Shown: in pieces, positions 17,633-26,473 of the stretch | How positions within the stretch are numbered: position 1 is the first letter of the stretch | How the letters are laid out: each line of letters begins with the position of its first letter | DNA from: Streptomyces sp. BHT-5-2 | Lineage (GTDB): Bacteria > Actinomycetota > Actinomycetes > Streptomycetales > Streptomycetaceae | Reading direction: 5' to 3' | Assembly: GCF_019774615.1 (NCBI RefSeq) | Contig: NZ_CP081497.1 | Span: 2,418,001-2,482,000 of the forward strand | Length of the DNA: 64,000 nt | Made by a program: the position numbers and the translations under genes | The notes under the pieces: generated by a model | What the model saw: only the letters and a program-made list of their open reading frames with translations | What the model was told of the DNA's origin: nothing | Database searches by the model: none

Positions 17633-17983
17633 TCATACGTCGATCTGCTCGAAGACGTGCGGGTACGACACGATGTCGTCGGGGGACTCGGCCGCCATGC
17701 GCTGGAACTCCGGGTTGCCGAATGCCGTGGCGAGCGCCTCGGTCGACTCCCAGACCGCGACGTTCATCAGAAGTTGACTGTCCGCCGTTCCCTTGTGCAT
17801 CTGCAGGGAGACGAATCCCGGCTGAGCCTTCATGAACTCCGCCTGCCTCCGAAAGAGGGCCAGGAACGCTTCGGTCCTCTCCTTCGGGACGACGAAGGTG
17901 TTGGCCAGAACGATGGGCCCGGTCTTCTCCTTGAACTGCGCGAAGATCGGCGTATTCGGGTCGAGGCTCTGCAGCTTGGCCAT
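17633..17983 (-). CDS. Antibiotic biosynthesis monooxygenase (ABM) family protein
   Basis: A 116-residue protein with the ABM dimeric alpha/beta-barrel pattern: VLANTFVVPKERTEAFLALF, then PGFVSLQMHKG and NVAVWESTEAL, ending with a late FEQIDV strand. Members are cofactor-free monooxygenases or heme-degrading enzymes; which applies is not clear. AAGGAAG lies eight bases before the ATG at 17983, which decides against the GTG nine bases upstream. Confidence 0.85.
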   Translation of the reverse strand: MAKLQSLDPNTPIFAQFKEKTGPIVLANTFVVPKERTEAFLALFRRQAEFMKAQPGFVSLQMHKGTADSQLLMNVAVWESTEALATAFGNPEFQRMAAESPDDIVSYPHVFEQIDV

Positions 17984-18008
17984 TCTCGGCACTTCCTTTC
18001 GCTACCGG

Positions 18009-18120
18009 TCAGTGGGTGTCGCCGGCGCCCGCGTCCGGGGGGTGCCGGCGGAGTTCGAGGGTGTTGGTGTCCGGGGCCCGGACGTAGACGGAGGTGGCGG
18101 TGCCGCACTTTCGGGCGCAC
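18009..18120 (-). pseudogene. C-terminal scrap of a VOC-family gene
   Basis: The frame RKCGTATSVYVRAPDTNTLE followed by LRRHPPD matches the last strand of VOC proteins (normally TSVYVRDPDGNTLELR). The preceding sequence does not continue the family. It lies just upstream of the ABM gene on the same strand. Confidence 0.5.
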
Positions 18121-18165
18121 GGCCGGGCGGTTGCGGCTGACGATCGGGCGGGTGGGCCCGGGGGC

Positions 18166-18612
18166 TCAGGTGAGGGCGGCGACCAGCACGGCGAAGGCGG
18201 CGATGAGGACGGCGACACGGGCGTAGTGGTAGCGGTCCCAGCGGTTCGCCTGCTCCTTCCAGTCCTCGGGCCGGTTCTCGGGGGTCCACGTCTTGCTCCG
18301 GTTGTTGATCGGGACGAGCAGCAGGATCGACATGATCACGCTGAGGATCAGCAGCGCGGCGGCGACGACGAGGAGGCCGGTGCCGGGGCGGTGCCATCCG
18401 GCGATGGCGCAGACGGCGACGAGGACGAGCGAGGTGATGTACCAGACCGGCATCACTGCGCCGAGCATCCGGCCCCCGTGGGCGCGGCCGAGTTGGCCAC
18501 TGTCGCCGGGGAGCGCGTCGAGGATCCGGTTGATGACGAAGGCGACGGAGAACTCCACCCCCACCATCACGCCGACGACCACAGTGGTGACGACCTCAAG
18601 TGCGTTGAGCAT
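18166..18612 (-). CDS. DUF1772 membrane protein
   Basis: A 148-residue protein with four transmembrane segments, the layout of DUF1772 (anthrone-oxygenase-like fold): VVVGVMVGVEFSVAFVINRIL, then MPVWYITSLVLVAVCAIAG, a third segment, and a final helix after RWDRYHYARVAV. Polar residues at the helix ends (N in FVINR, NN in VPINNRS) are typical. It is divergent from a TetR gene with two visible palindromic operators in between, so TetR probably represses it. Confidence 0.85.
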   Translation of the reverse strand: MLNALEVVTTVVVGVMVGVEFSVAFVINRILDALPGDSGQLGRAHGGRMLGAVMPVWYITSLVLVAVCAIAGWHRPGTGLLVVAAALLILSVIMSILLLVPINNRSKTWTPENRPEDWKEQANRWDRYHYARVAVLIAAFAVLVAALT

Positions 18613-18630
18613 GATGAGCCCTCCCGGGAT

Positions 18631-18694
18631 CTAGCGCCGCTAGCTGGTGAGGCAACGCTAGTACTGCTGCCGCTCGATTGTCTAGCAGTGCTAG
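18631..18694. promoter_or_regulatory. Two palindromic operators for the divergent TetR gene
   Basis: CTAGCGCCGCTAG (18631-18643) and CTAGCAGTGCTAG (18682-18694) are perfect 13-bp odd-centre palindromes sharing CTAGC half sites; a further CGCTAG half site is at 18656. The second overlaps TAGAAT, a likely -10 hexamer seven bases before the TetR ATG, so binding would shut off tetR transcription, which would be nearly leaderless. Confidence 0.75.
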
Positions 18695-18703
18695 AATCGA
18701 CTC

Positions 18704-19282
18704 ATGTCGGTACAGGAACGCAAGCAGCGCGAACGGGCGGAGCGCGAGCGCCTCATCGTGGCGACGGCCCGCGAACTCGCCGAGCAGCAGGGCTGGGACG
18801 CGGTCACCACCCGCCGGCTCGCCGAGCGCATCGAGTACAGCCAGCCCGTCCTCTACAGCCACTTCCGCGGCAAGCGCGAGATCATCGGCGCCGTCGCCCT
18901 GGAGGGCGCCACCGAGATGGCCGTGGCGGTGCGGGCCGCGACCTCGGCCGCGGACGGCCCGCGCGCCCGGGTCACCGCCCTGGCCCGCGCCTACCTCGAC
19001 TTCGCCGAGCGCAACCCGGCGGTCTACGACGCCTTGTTCCAGCTCGACGGCGGCCTGGCGTACGCGCAGGAGGGCACCCCGGAGCCTCTGAAGGACGCTT
19101 TCGCCGCGCTTCTGGAGAGCCTGGGCGAGGTCGCCGGGGACGGCGTCGACCCGGGGCTGTTCACTGAGACGTTCTGGGCGGCCCTGCACGGGCTGGCGAC
19201 CCTGACCCGGGCGGGACGGCTGCCGCCGGAGTACATCGAGCCGAGGGTGGAGCTGCTGGTGGACCGGCTCGCCATGGTCTGA
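18704..19282 (+). CDS. TetR family transcriptional regulator
   Basis: A 192-residue protein. The N-terminal helix-turn-helix reads AVTTRRLAERIEYSQPVLYSHFRGKREI (about residues 32-60), standard for TetR. The C-terminal domain is a TetR_C-type helical ligand pocket with the AYLDFAERNPAVYDALF pattern. It faces away from the DUF1772 gene and probably controls itself and that gene through the CTAGC palindromes. A short GC-rich hairpin follows. Confidence 0.9.
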   Translation: MSVQERKQRERAERERLIVATARELAEQQGWDAVTTRRLAERIEYSQPVLYSHFRGKREIIGAVALEGATEMAVAVRAATSAADGPRARVTALARAYLDFAERNPAVYDALFQLDGGLAYAQEGTPEPLKDAFAALLESLGEVAGDGVDPGLFTETFWAALHGLATLTRAGRLPPEYIEPRVELLVDRLAMV

Positions 19283-19307
19283 CACACCATCCCGGCGGGC
19301 ACACAGC

Positions 19308-19325
19308 CGGGGCCCTCGGGCCCCG
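19308..19325 (+). terminator. Hairpin after the TetR gene
   Basis: CGGGGCCC and GGGCCCCG form perfect 8-bp arms separated by TC, 26 bases after the TetR stop. Confidence 0.5.
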
Positions 19326-19499
19326 CCGCTGCCTGTCTGCGGCATCGCTTCCGGTCCGTCGCGTCCGCGCGGCGCGGTTGCAGATCATTGGGCCCCGTGC
19401 CCCGGACGGGCACCCGCCCCGGCAGCTGCGATGCTCATGAGCGCGAACAGGACGGGCAGTTCGCCCAGCGTGCATACCAAGTGCGGGCGCAGGCCCCAG

Positions 19500-19712
19500 A
19501 AGTCGCTGATCGAACAGGTCCATGCCGAGTCCCGCGGCACCTGCGGCGTCCGCCGGATCACCGCGCGCTGCGGCGCGAGGGTGTGCAGGTGGCCCGCCGC
19601 ACCGTCGAGCGGCTGGTGGGCGACTGGGCCTGGAGGGCGTCATTCGCGGTCGGCGGCGGCGGACCACCGTGCCTGAGTCGTCGGCACCCCGCCCGCCGGA
19701 CCTGGTCGACCG
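19500..19712 (+). pseudogene. Remnant of an IS3-family transposase (OrfB N-terminal part)
   Basis: Reading across frames gives IEQVHAESRGTCGVRRITA, then ALRREGVQVARRTVERLV, then GLEGVIRGRRRRTTVPE and PPDLVDR, the ordered HTH-like N-terminal part of IS3-type OrfB. At least two frameshifts separate the pieces, and the DDE core is absent; after PPDLVDR the sequence jumps to LAEIGANP, which may be a deletion joint inside the transposase. Confidence 0.65.
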
Positions 19713-19753
19713 GCTCGCCGAGATCGGCGCCAACCCCGTCGAACCCTCACCAC

Positions 19754-20652
19754 TCACCGACCGCCGACCCGTCGGACAGGCCCTAGGTATGTGCGCAGCC
19801 ACAGCCTGTTCTCACCTGCCGCGAACAGGGCGGCGCCGATCGCCAGCGCCGCTCCCGCCACCCGGCGGGCCATCGAGGCCACCTGGCGCTGCAACGGGGT
19901 CTGCTGCCGCGGCGCCGCCGCGGCGAGCCGGAAGATCCGTCCGAAGCCGGTGGCCGCCCCGGTGGCGAACACCACGGCCTTCGCGGACCCGGCGACGACG
20001 TCCGTGCCCAGGAACACGCAGTTGCGCGCCTCCAACAGCGGCCCGGCCCCCACCGGGTCGCCGCTGCGGCCGACCGCGTCGCTCTCACCCGTCAGCGCCG
20101 CGTTGTTCACCGAGACCTCGTGTGCCTCGACCAGGCGGCAGTCCGCCGACACCGCGTCCCCGGCCTCAGGACGACGACGTCGCCCGGCACCAGTTCACGC
20201 GCGGGCAGCTCCCAGCGCTCCCCGTCGCGCAGAACCCGGCAGGTGTGCGGCACCATCGCCTGCAGCGACTGCGCGGTCCGCTCGGCGGAGTACTCCTGAC
20301 CGAAGCCGATGGCCGCGTTCAGCACCACGACGCCGAGAATGGCCACGGCCAGCCGGAAGGTGCCCGGATCCCGGGGCTGTTGCGGTCCGTAGGCCGCAAA
20401 AGTGAGCGCCGACGCGACGAGCAGGACGACCGCGAACAGATCGGTGAACTGCGCCGCCAGCTGCCGCCACAGGGGCCGGCGGCGGGCGTGCGGCAGCTCG
20501 TTGGGGCCGCAGCGGCCCCGGCTCGCCGCCGCGTCCACCGCGGTGAGCCCACGCGGCGAGGTCTCCAGCGCGGCGAAGACCTCCCCCGGCGGCACGGTCT
20601 GCAGGAGGGGGTGCGGCGGTCCGGTTTGCGCGACCGGCTCCCGTTCAAGCAC
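19754..20652 (-). pseudogene. Truncated and frameshifted P-type cation ATPase (CtpF/PMA1-like)
   Basis: The N-terminal third of a P2-type cation ATPase: GLTAVDAAASRGRCGPNELP, a transmembrane pair, then ELVPGDVVVLRPG. A frameshift near 20160 moves the frame to ADCRLVEAHEVSVNNAALTGES, which carries the TGES actuator loop. The gene stops after the third helix region and lacks the DKTGT phosphorylation site, so it is inactive. CtpF is a DosR-regulon member in mycobacteria, and this scrap lies at the edge of the dormancy island, so it may be a lost part of it. Confidence 0.75.
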
Positions 20653-20782
20653 CGACCCGGGTCTCGGCCCTGCGGGAGCGCCCTGCCGAGGAGGTCGACG
20701 GCGGGGTGAGCGGGCCCGCACCGAGTGCCGGGACGACTCCGATGCCCACGTTGCCGGTGGCCCCGACGACCGTCGCCCGCAT
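20645..20782 (-). pseudogene. N-terminal stub of an NAD-dependent epimerase/SDR gene
   Basis: A 45-residue frame opens with MRATVVGATGNVGIGVV, the Rossmann GxxGxxG start of an extended SDR/epimerase, and then runs into unrelated Arg/Ser-rich residues and a stop, where the P-type ATPase remnant begins. The rest of the gene is missing, so a deletion joined the two. Confidence 0.6.
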
Positions 20783-20828
20783 GCCAGGAGAAGCCATGGG
20801 TATCGCCCGCCTTCCGCGTGGGCTGGAG

Positions 20829-20858
20829 TACCCGCGCGTACCCGCGCGTACCCGCGCG
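20829..20858. repeat. Three tandem copies of TACCCGCGCG
   Basis: A perfect 10-bp repeat in three copies within a 400-base stretch (20783-21187) that has no convincing gene and otherwise holds only the promoter of the next USP gene. Confidence 0.85.
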
Positions 20859-21061
20859 TGCCACCTCGCTGCCACCGTAAGACGCAGCCGACGGCGTCGC
20901 ACGATCTCACCCCGCCCCGAGCCCGCATGTCTGTGCAGCCCGCCGCCTCGCCGGGTGCGGGGAACCGGACGGCGGGACGCGGTGCGATGCCCGACCGCGG
21001 CGTTCACCGTCCGTTCCGGGGCCGGTCGCGACACCTGGCACGGAGGCCGACGGTCGTGCAG

Positions 21062-21075
21062 GGGCCGTGCGGCCC
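21062..21075. promoter_or_regulatory. Dormancy-island palindrome, copy 1
   Basis: GGGCCGTGCGGCCC, a perfect 14-mer of the form GGGCCGNNCGGCCC, 113 bases before the USP gene at 21188. Proposed DevR operator; see the findings. Confidence 0.65.
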
Positions 21076-21187
21076 TGATGCCGCGGACCGGTGGCCCCAT
21101 GCGCCGTGCCTCCCCTACGCGGGACACTGAGGGCAGGTCCGCGGGTCCGGCGTCGTTGCCGCGAAGCAGCGGATCACGGAGGTCGCC

Positions 21188-21652
21188 ATGAGCGGAGAGC
21201 CGACGGGAGCGGGCCGCATCGTCGTGGGCGTCGATGGCTCCGACTCCTCGAAGGAAGCCCTGCGCTGGGCAGTGCACCAGGCCGAGCTGACCGACAGCAC
21301 GGTGCACGTGGTGACGGCGTGGGAGTACCCGCCGTTGTACGGATCGATCGGCTGGATCGACGCACCGCAGGAGCTGGCCGCCGACGCGAAAGGCTCGGCG
21401 GGCCGGGCCCTCGACCATGCCGTCGAGGAAACCGTGCCGGCGGAGCGCAGAGACCGGATCCACCGCTGCCTGGCGTACGGCACGCCCACCGCGGTGCTGC
21501 TCGACCAGGCAAGGGGGGCCGACTTGCTGGTGGTCGGCAGCCACGGTCACGGCGGCTTCACCGGCGCCCTCCTGGGTTCGGTCGGTCAGCACTGCACCCA
21601 GCACGCGCCGTGCCCGGTTGTCGTGGTCCGCGGTACGAGCGGCGGGACGTAA
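21188..21652 (+). CDS. Universal stress protein, single domain
   Basis: A 154-residue single USP domain. The start IVVGVDGSDSSKEALRWAV is typical, and the ATP-binding loop GSHGHGGFTGALLGSV (Gx2Gx9GS pattern) is complete, so it should bind ATP. It is the only single-domain USP of the window; the other five are tandem. Proteins like this bind nucleotides and modulate metabolism or survival under low oxygen. It opens the dormancy island behind a perfect palindrome. Confidence 0.92.
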   Translation: MSGEPTGAGRIVVGVDGSDSSKEALRWAVHQAELTDSTVHVVTAWEYPPLYGSIGWIDAPQELAADAKGSAGRALDHAVEETVPAERRDRIHRCLAYGTPTAVLLDQARGADLLVVGSHGHGGFTGALLGSVGQHCTQHAPCPVVVVRGTSGGT

Positions 21653-21890
21653 CCGGCCCTGGGCGTGCGGCGGGCCGACTACCCATCCCGGACAGTCTGT
21701 TGGGGCACGGGGCGGAGCGCGAGCACGCCCGCCGATTCGGACGCGACCCGGACGGGCGGCCGGTCTCCGGACCGTGCACGGGGCCCACCGGAGGACGATG
21801 GTCGTGCGGCGCGGAGCCGCTCCCGAGGGAGGCCCGCGACGGCGGTGCACGCTGGCGCGACCTGCGGCGCGGGAGGCCCGGGCACCGTGC

Positions 21891-22775
21891 TCAGCCGTGC
21901 GGGACGACGGCGACCGGGGCGGGGCAGTGGTGCAGAACGGCGTGGGTGATGTGCCCGAGGCGGGGCAGGGCCGGGAGGGTTGTGCGGCGGTGCCGTCCGA
22001 TGACGACGAGAGCGGCGTGGGCGGCGGCATCGAGCAGATGGTGGGCGGGCTCGCCGATGACCGCCTGTGCCGCCACGTCCACGCCCGGATACCGGTCCCG
22101 CCACGGTCGCAGCGCCTGGCGTACGGAATCACGCTCACCGGCCGAGAGGTCGGTGCCGAACTTCAGGGCCGCGCCGAGCCCGTAGGCGTCGTACGGCGGT
22201 GGGTTCCAGCCGTGCACGACCGCCAAGGGCGCGGCGTGCACGGCCGCGGCCTCGAAGGCGAAGTCGATCACCTCGTCGCAGGGGCGGGTCAGATCGAGTC
22301 CGAGGACCACCGGAGGGGGCGGTCCCGATTCCGCGTCGGGAAGCGGTTGTTCTCCTGGGCCCCCGGCCCGTACGAGGACGACGGGCGCTGCGGCGTGTGC
22401 GACGGTGGCCATGCTCACCGAACCGACCAGGAAGCCGGTGAGCCTGCCCACTCCGGTGGTGCCGATCACCAGTATCTCGGCGCCCTCCGCAGCCCGGCAC
22501 AGCACGTCCCGAGGCGGGCCGATGACGAAGTCCGCCGTGATGTCGAGGTGCGGGTGGAGCTGCCGCAGCCGGCCGGTCACCTCCTGGGGAACGCCCTGTG
22601 ACCAGCGGCGGGCGGCCTCCGGCCCGGCGGGCGGGGCGTGGGAGTAGGGCTGCCGCTCCCCGGCATGGACCAGCCGCAGCGGCAGATCCCTCAGCAGGGC
22701 TTCGCGAGCGCCCCAGTCCGCGGCGACCAGGCCCGCGGGCGAGCCGTCCACACCGACGACCACGGGGCGTGCCAT
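21891..22775 (-). CDS. Tandem universal stress protein
   Basis: A 294-residue protein with two USP domains. The first (1-140) starts MARPVVVGVDGSPAG and keeps the ATP loop GTTGVGRLTGFLVGSV. The second (about 155-294) starts VVLGLDLTRPCDEVIDFAF, but its loop (GRHRRTTLPALPRLGH) has lost the Gly pattern, so only one half probably binds ATP. GGAGG lies five bases before the ATG. The gene is divergent from the CBS-BON gene at 23019, with a perfect palindrome in between. Confidence 0.92.
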   Translation of the reverse strand: MARPVVVGVDGSPAGLVAADWGAREALLRDLPLRLVHAGERQPYSHAPPAGPEAARRWSQGVPQEVTGRLRQLHPHLDITADFVIGPPRDVLCRAAEGAEILVIGTTGVGRLTGFLVGSVSMATVAHAAAPVVLVRAGGPGEQPLPDAESGPPPPVVLGLDLTRPCDEVIDFAFEAAAVHAAPLAVVHGWNPPPYDAYGLGAALKFGTDLSAGERDSVRQALRPWRDRYPGVDVAAQAVIGEPAHHLLDAAAHAALVVIGRHRRTTLPALPRLGHITHAVLHHCPAPVAVVPHG

Positions 22776-22928
22776 GGCCACCTCCCGGACGATGGGTCTG
22801 CATGTCGTGTCTTCCAGACTGCGCGGTGCGCCCGCTTCGCGGGAAGGGGGCGCTGGGCCTGTGGGCGGCCCGGTCGGCCCGGACGGGGCCGGGGATGCGA
22901 CGGAGCCCCGGCCGGTCGGCGGGAGGTA

Positions 22929-22942
22929 GGGCCGGACGGCCC
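22929..22942. promoter_or_regulatory. Dormancy-island palindrome, copy 2
   Basis: GGGCCGGACGGCCC, between the divergent USP (start 22775) and CBS-BON (start 23019) genes, 76 bases before the latter. A related half-perfect GGCCCGGTCGGCCC lies near 22870. Confidence 0.65.
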
Positions 22943-23018
22943 CTGCCCGGGGCGGGTGGACACCAGCACGCTGAAGGTGTCCCGGTCCGGGCCGACAGCG
23001 GTCGGAGGAGGCGGCGTC

Positions 23019-23693
23019 ATGGCGCAGAGTCCGCACACGGTCAGCGATGTGATGACCCAGACGGTGGTCGCCGTCGGTCAGGAGGCCCGCTTCAAGGAGA
23101 TCGTCGAAACCATGGAGCAGTGGAAGGTCAGCGCCCTTCCGGTGCTCGCGGGCGAGGGGCGGGTGGTCGGCGTGGTTTCCGAGGCCGACCTGCTGCCCAA
23201 GGAGGAGTTCCGGAGGGCCGACCAGGACCAGATGGTGCAGCGGGGACGACTGGACGCCCTGCGCAAGGCCGGCGCCCTGACCGCGGGCGAGTTGATGAGC
23301 GCCCCGGCGCTGACCGTGCACGCCGACGAGACCCTCGCCCAGGCGGCACGGACCATGGCACGCAAGTCGGTCAAGCGGCTGCCGGTGGTCGACGCCCAGG
23401 GGATGCTCCAGGGCATCGTCAGCCGCGCCGACCTGCTGAAGGTGTTCCTGCGTCCCGACGAGGACCTGGCGGCCGAAGTGCGGACGGAGATCGTCGACCG
23501 GCTGTTCGGCGGGGCTCCGGAGAAGGTCGAAGTACGCGTCGAGGACGGGGTGGTGACGCTGCGCGGACCGATCCGCGACAGCGCGTTGCTGCCGGTCGCG
23601 GCGCGCCTCGTGCGCGCGGTGGAGGGCGTGGTCGATGTGACGTTCGACGTCCGGACCGCGCCGACGACGAAGAAGCACACGGTGGCCGGTTGA
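23019..23693 (+). CDS. CBS-pair plus BON domain protein
   Basis: A 224-residue soluble protein. Two CBS motifs (VSDVMTQTVVAVGQEARFKEI near residue 8 and AGELMSAPALTVHADETLAQA near 88) form one Bateman module that normally senses adenine nucleotides, and residues 155-215 form a BON domain (VEVRVEDGVVTLRGPIRD). The middle has a charged linker. GGAGGAGG precedes the ATG. It heads a likely operon with the acetyltransferase/ligase gene and a second CBS-BON gene. Confidence 0.9.
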   Translation: MAQSPHTVSDVMTQTVVAVGQEARFKEIVETMEQWKVSALPVLAGEGRVVGVVSEADLLPKEEFRRADQDQMVQRGRLDALRKAGALTAGELMSAPALTVHADETLAQAARTMARKSVKRLPVVDAQGMLQGIVSRADLLKVFLRPDEDLAAEVRTEIVDRLFGGAPEKVEVRVEDGVVTLRGPIRDSALLPVAARLVRAVEGVVDVTFDVRTAPTTKKHTVAG

Positions 23694-23731
23694 GGGGCAG
23701 CACGGCGGTGCCTGGGGAAGGGCGAGGTGCG

Positions 23732-26431
23732 ATGACGGAAACGGTGTCCGCGGTCCGTACGGTGAGTGCGCTGCTCGCAGACGGGAGCACGGTCCGGCTG
23801 CGCCCGGCCTGCCCGGCCGACCGCCCACAGGTGCTCCGGCTCTACGACGAGATGTCCGTCGACAGCCTGCGCAACCGCTTCTTCATGGTGAGCCGGCGCT
23901 CCGGCGAACGGGCCGCCGACCGGCTGTGCACGCCGGGCGGCCGCGGGCACCGCACCCTGGTCGCCCTGCACGGCGACCGGCTGATCGGCGTCGCCGAGTA
24001 CGAGACGGGCGACGACCCGGCCACCGCCGAGATCGCCCTGGCCGTCGCGGACGACTTCCACCGCCGCGGCGTGGGCACCCTGCTGCTGGAGCACCTCGTG
24101 CACACCGCCCGCGAGAACGGCGTGACCGCGTTCACCGCCGACTTGCTCGCCGACAACCACCCCATCCACCGCGTCCTGGCCGACCTCGGGTTGCACCTCA
24201 CCCGGCGGTACGACGGCACCACGGTGCACGGCGTCATCGGCCTCGAACCGGACGAGGCCTACCTCTCCGCCATGGACCTCCGGGGCCGCACCGCCGGAAC
24301 CGCGAGCCTGCGGCCGCTGCTGCGGCCCCGCTCGGTCGCCGTCATCGGAGCCGGCACCAGGCCCGGTTCGGTGGGGCGCGCCATCCTCCACAACCTGCGC
24401 GAGGACCACTTCCGGGGGCTCCTGCACGCCGTCAACCCGCACGCCCACGCCGTCCTGCACGTCCCGGCGTTCGCGTCCGTCGGCGAGTTGCCGCACCCTC
24501 CGGAACTCGCCGTCCTGGCGGTGCCGGCCGCCGCCGTCCCAGGCGTTGCGCGGGAGTGCGGCCGGGTCGGGGTGAAGGCACTGGTGGTGGTCACCGCCGG
24601 CCTCGACGCCGACCGCACCGCGGAGCTGACGGCGGCCTGCCGCCGATGGGGCATGCGCATGGTCGGGCCGAACTGCCTGGGAATCGCCAACACCGAGCCC
24701 GACGTCCGGCTCGACGCGACCTTCGCCGTCGGCAGACCGCTGCCCGGCACCGCGGGAGTCGCCGTCCAGTCGGGCGGTGTCGGTATCGCCCTCCTCGACG
24801 GGCTGTCCCGCCTGGGCATCGGCGTCTCCAGTTTCGTCTCGCTCGGGGACAAGCGCGACGTCAGCGGCAACGACCTCCTCCAGTGGTGGGAGTGCGACGA
24901 CCGCACCGACCTGGCCCTGGTGCACCTGGAGTCGTTCGGCAACCCCCGCGCCTTCTCCCGCACGGCCCGGCGCGTCACCCGGCGGATGCCGCTGCTCACC
25001 GTCGACGCGGGCCGCTCGACGGCCGGCCGGCGCGCCGCCGCCTCCCACACCGCCGCCGCGGCCACCCCGACGATGACCAGGCGGGCACTGTTCCGACAGG
25101 CAGGCATCACCGCCACCGACACCCTCGGCGAACTCCTGGACACCGCCGCCCTGTTGCACTCCCAGCCACTGCCCCACGGCGACCGGGTCGCCGTGGTCTC
25201 CAACGCGGGCGGGGTCGGAGTGCTGACCGCCGACGCCTGTGCGGACGTCGGACTGGCCGTACCGGAGCTTCCCCCGGCGCTCGCCGATGACCTGCTCGGC
25301 ATGCTTCCGACCGGCGCCGGCGCCGGCAACCCGATCGACACCACACCGGCGGTGACCGTACCGGAGCTGAGCCGCTGTGTGGAGCGGATCGCCGCCTCCG
25401 GAGCGGTCGACGCCGTCGTGGTGGCCCTGGTGCCGACCGCCCTGACCACCGCGGTGGGCACCGACCTGCTCGACGCCCTCACCTCCGCACCACGCACCGC
25501 CCGTGCCAAGTGCCCGCTCGCCGCTGTCCTGCTCGACCAGCCGGAACGCGTCCGCCTGCTCCGCACGGACGACGGACGGGCCGTCCCCGCCTACGGCGAG
25601 GCCCAGTCGGCGGCCCGCGCCCTGCGGCACGCCACCGAACGCGGCCAGTGGCTGGCCCGGCCGCCGGGGACCCCGGTGGCACCGGCCGGCGCCGATTCGG
25701 CGGAGGCCCGTGCCCTGGTCGCCGATTTCCTCGCCCGGGACCCGGCCGGCGGCTGGCTGGACGCCCGGCGGACCGCACGGCTCCTGCGCTGCTACGGCAT
25801 TCCCCGGTTGCCGCAGTCGTACGTCACCACCGAGGAGGAAGCGGCCGACGCCGCGGCACGCCTGGCGAGCCGCTCCGGGGCCGTGGCGCTCAAGGCACAG
25901 GGCCCGGACCTCCTCCACAAAACCGAACTCGGCGGTGTGCTCCTCGACCTCCGCGGCCGGCACGCCGTGCGGACCGCCTACCGCGACCTGACCGCACGCC
26001 TGGGCACGGCGATGACCGGGGCCCTGGTCCAGCCCATGGCACGGCGAGGTACGGAGCTGCTGGCCGGTGTGGTCCAGGACGAGGTGTTCGGTGCCCTGGT
26101 CGTCTTCGGCTCCGGCGGCACCACCAGCGAGCTGCTGGCCGACCACGCGGCCCGACTCGCCCCCCTCACCGACACCGACGTCCACGAACTGCTCACCGCG
26201 CCCCGCTGCGCCCCCTTGCTGTTCGGCTACCGCGGTGCCGAGCCGGTCGATCTGGCCTCTCTGAAAGACCTGTTGGCCCGCCTCTCGCTGATGGCCGACG
26301 ACCTTCCCGAGTTGGCCGAGGCCGAGTGCAACCCGGTGATCGCGCGGCCCGACGGCAGCACCGTCGTGGACGCCCGGATCCGCCTGCTGCCACGCCGGGC
26401 GACCGACCCGTACCTGCGCCGGCTGCCCTGA
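23732..26431 (+). CDS. GNAT acetyltransferase fused to ADP-forming acyl-CoA synthetase
   Basis: An 899-residue, three-part protein. Residues 1-180 are a GNAT domain with the acetyl-CoA loop FHRRGVGTLLLEHL. Residues 200-480 are a CoA-binding Rossmann and succinyl-CoA ligase-like part (SVAVIGAGTRPGSVGRAI, VGPNCLGIAN, and ASHTAAAA with the His that would be phosphorylated). Residues 680-890 are an ATP-grasp (HKTELGGVLLDL, VFGSGGTTSE). This is the layout of Pat/Pka-type protein lysine acetyltransferases with the GNAT at the N terminus. Likely role: acetylation control of metabolic enzymes in dormancy. Start ATG at 23732 follows GCGAGG. Confidence 0.88.
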   Translation: MTETVSAVRTVSALLADGSTVRLRPACPADRPQVLRLYDEMSVDSLRNRFFMVSRRSGERAADRLCTPGGRGHRTLVALHGDRLIGVAEYETGDDPATAEIALAVADDFHRRGVGTLLLEHLVHTARENGVTAFTADLLADNHPIHRVLADLGLHLTRRYDGTTVHGVIGLEPDEAYLSAMDLRGRTAGTASLRPLLRPRSVAVIGAGTRPGSVGRAILHNLREDHFRGLLHAVNPHAHAVLHVPAFASVGELPHPPELAVLAVPAAAVPGVARECGRVGVKALVVVTAGLDADRTAELTAACRRWGMRMVGPNCLGIANTEPDVRLDATFAVGRPLPGTAGVAVQSGGVGIALLDGLSRLGIGVSSFVSLGDKRDVSGNDLLQWWECDDRTDLALVHLESFGNPRAFSRTARRVTRRMPLLTVDAGRSTAGRRAAASHTAAAATPTMTRRALFRQAGITATDTLGELLDTAALLHSQPLPHGDRVAVVSNAGGVGVLTADACADVGLAVPELPPALADDLLGMLPTGAGAGNPIDTTPAVTVPELSRCVERIAASGAVDAVVVALVPTALTTAVGTDLLDALTSAPRTARAKCPLAAVLLDQPERVRLLRTDDGRAVPAYGEAQSAARALRHATERGQWLARPPGTPVAPAGADSAEARALVADFLARDPAGGWLDARRTARLLRCYGIPRLPQSYVTTEEEAADAAARLASRSGAVALKAQGPDLLHKTELGGVLLDLRGRHAVRTAYRDLTARLGTAMTGALVQPMARRGTELLAGVVQDEVFGALVVFGSGGTTSELLADHAARLAPLTDTDVHELLTAPRCAPLLFGYRGAEPVDLASLKDLLARLSLMADDLPELAEAECNPVIARPDGSTVVDARIRLLPRRATDPYLRRLP

Positions 26432-26473
26432 AGCCGACAACGGACGGCGGAATGCGGGGAGAAGGGAAACGAG

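Noticed and set aside
18094..19167. A 357-residue plus-strand frame
   Set aside because: Shadow of DUF1772 and TetR genes in a non-coding frame.
21085..21098. GGACCGGTGGCCCC as a further palindrome copy
   Set aside because: It departs at the positions that define the right half of the motif; not counted.
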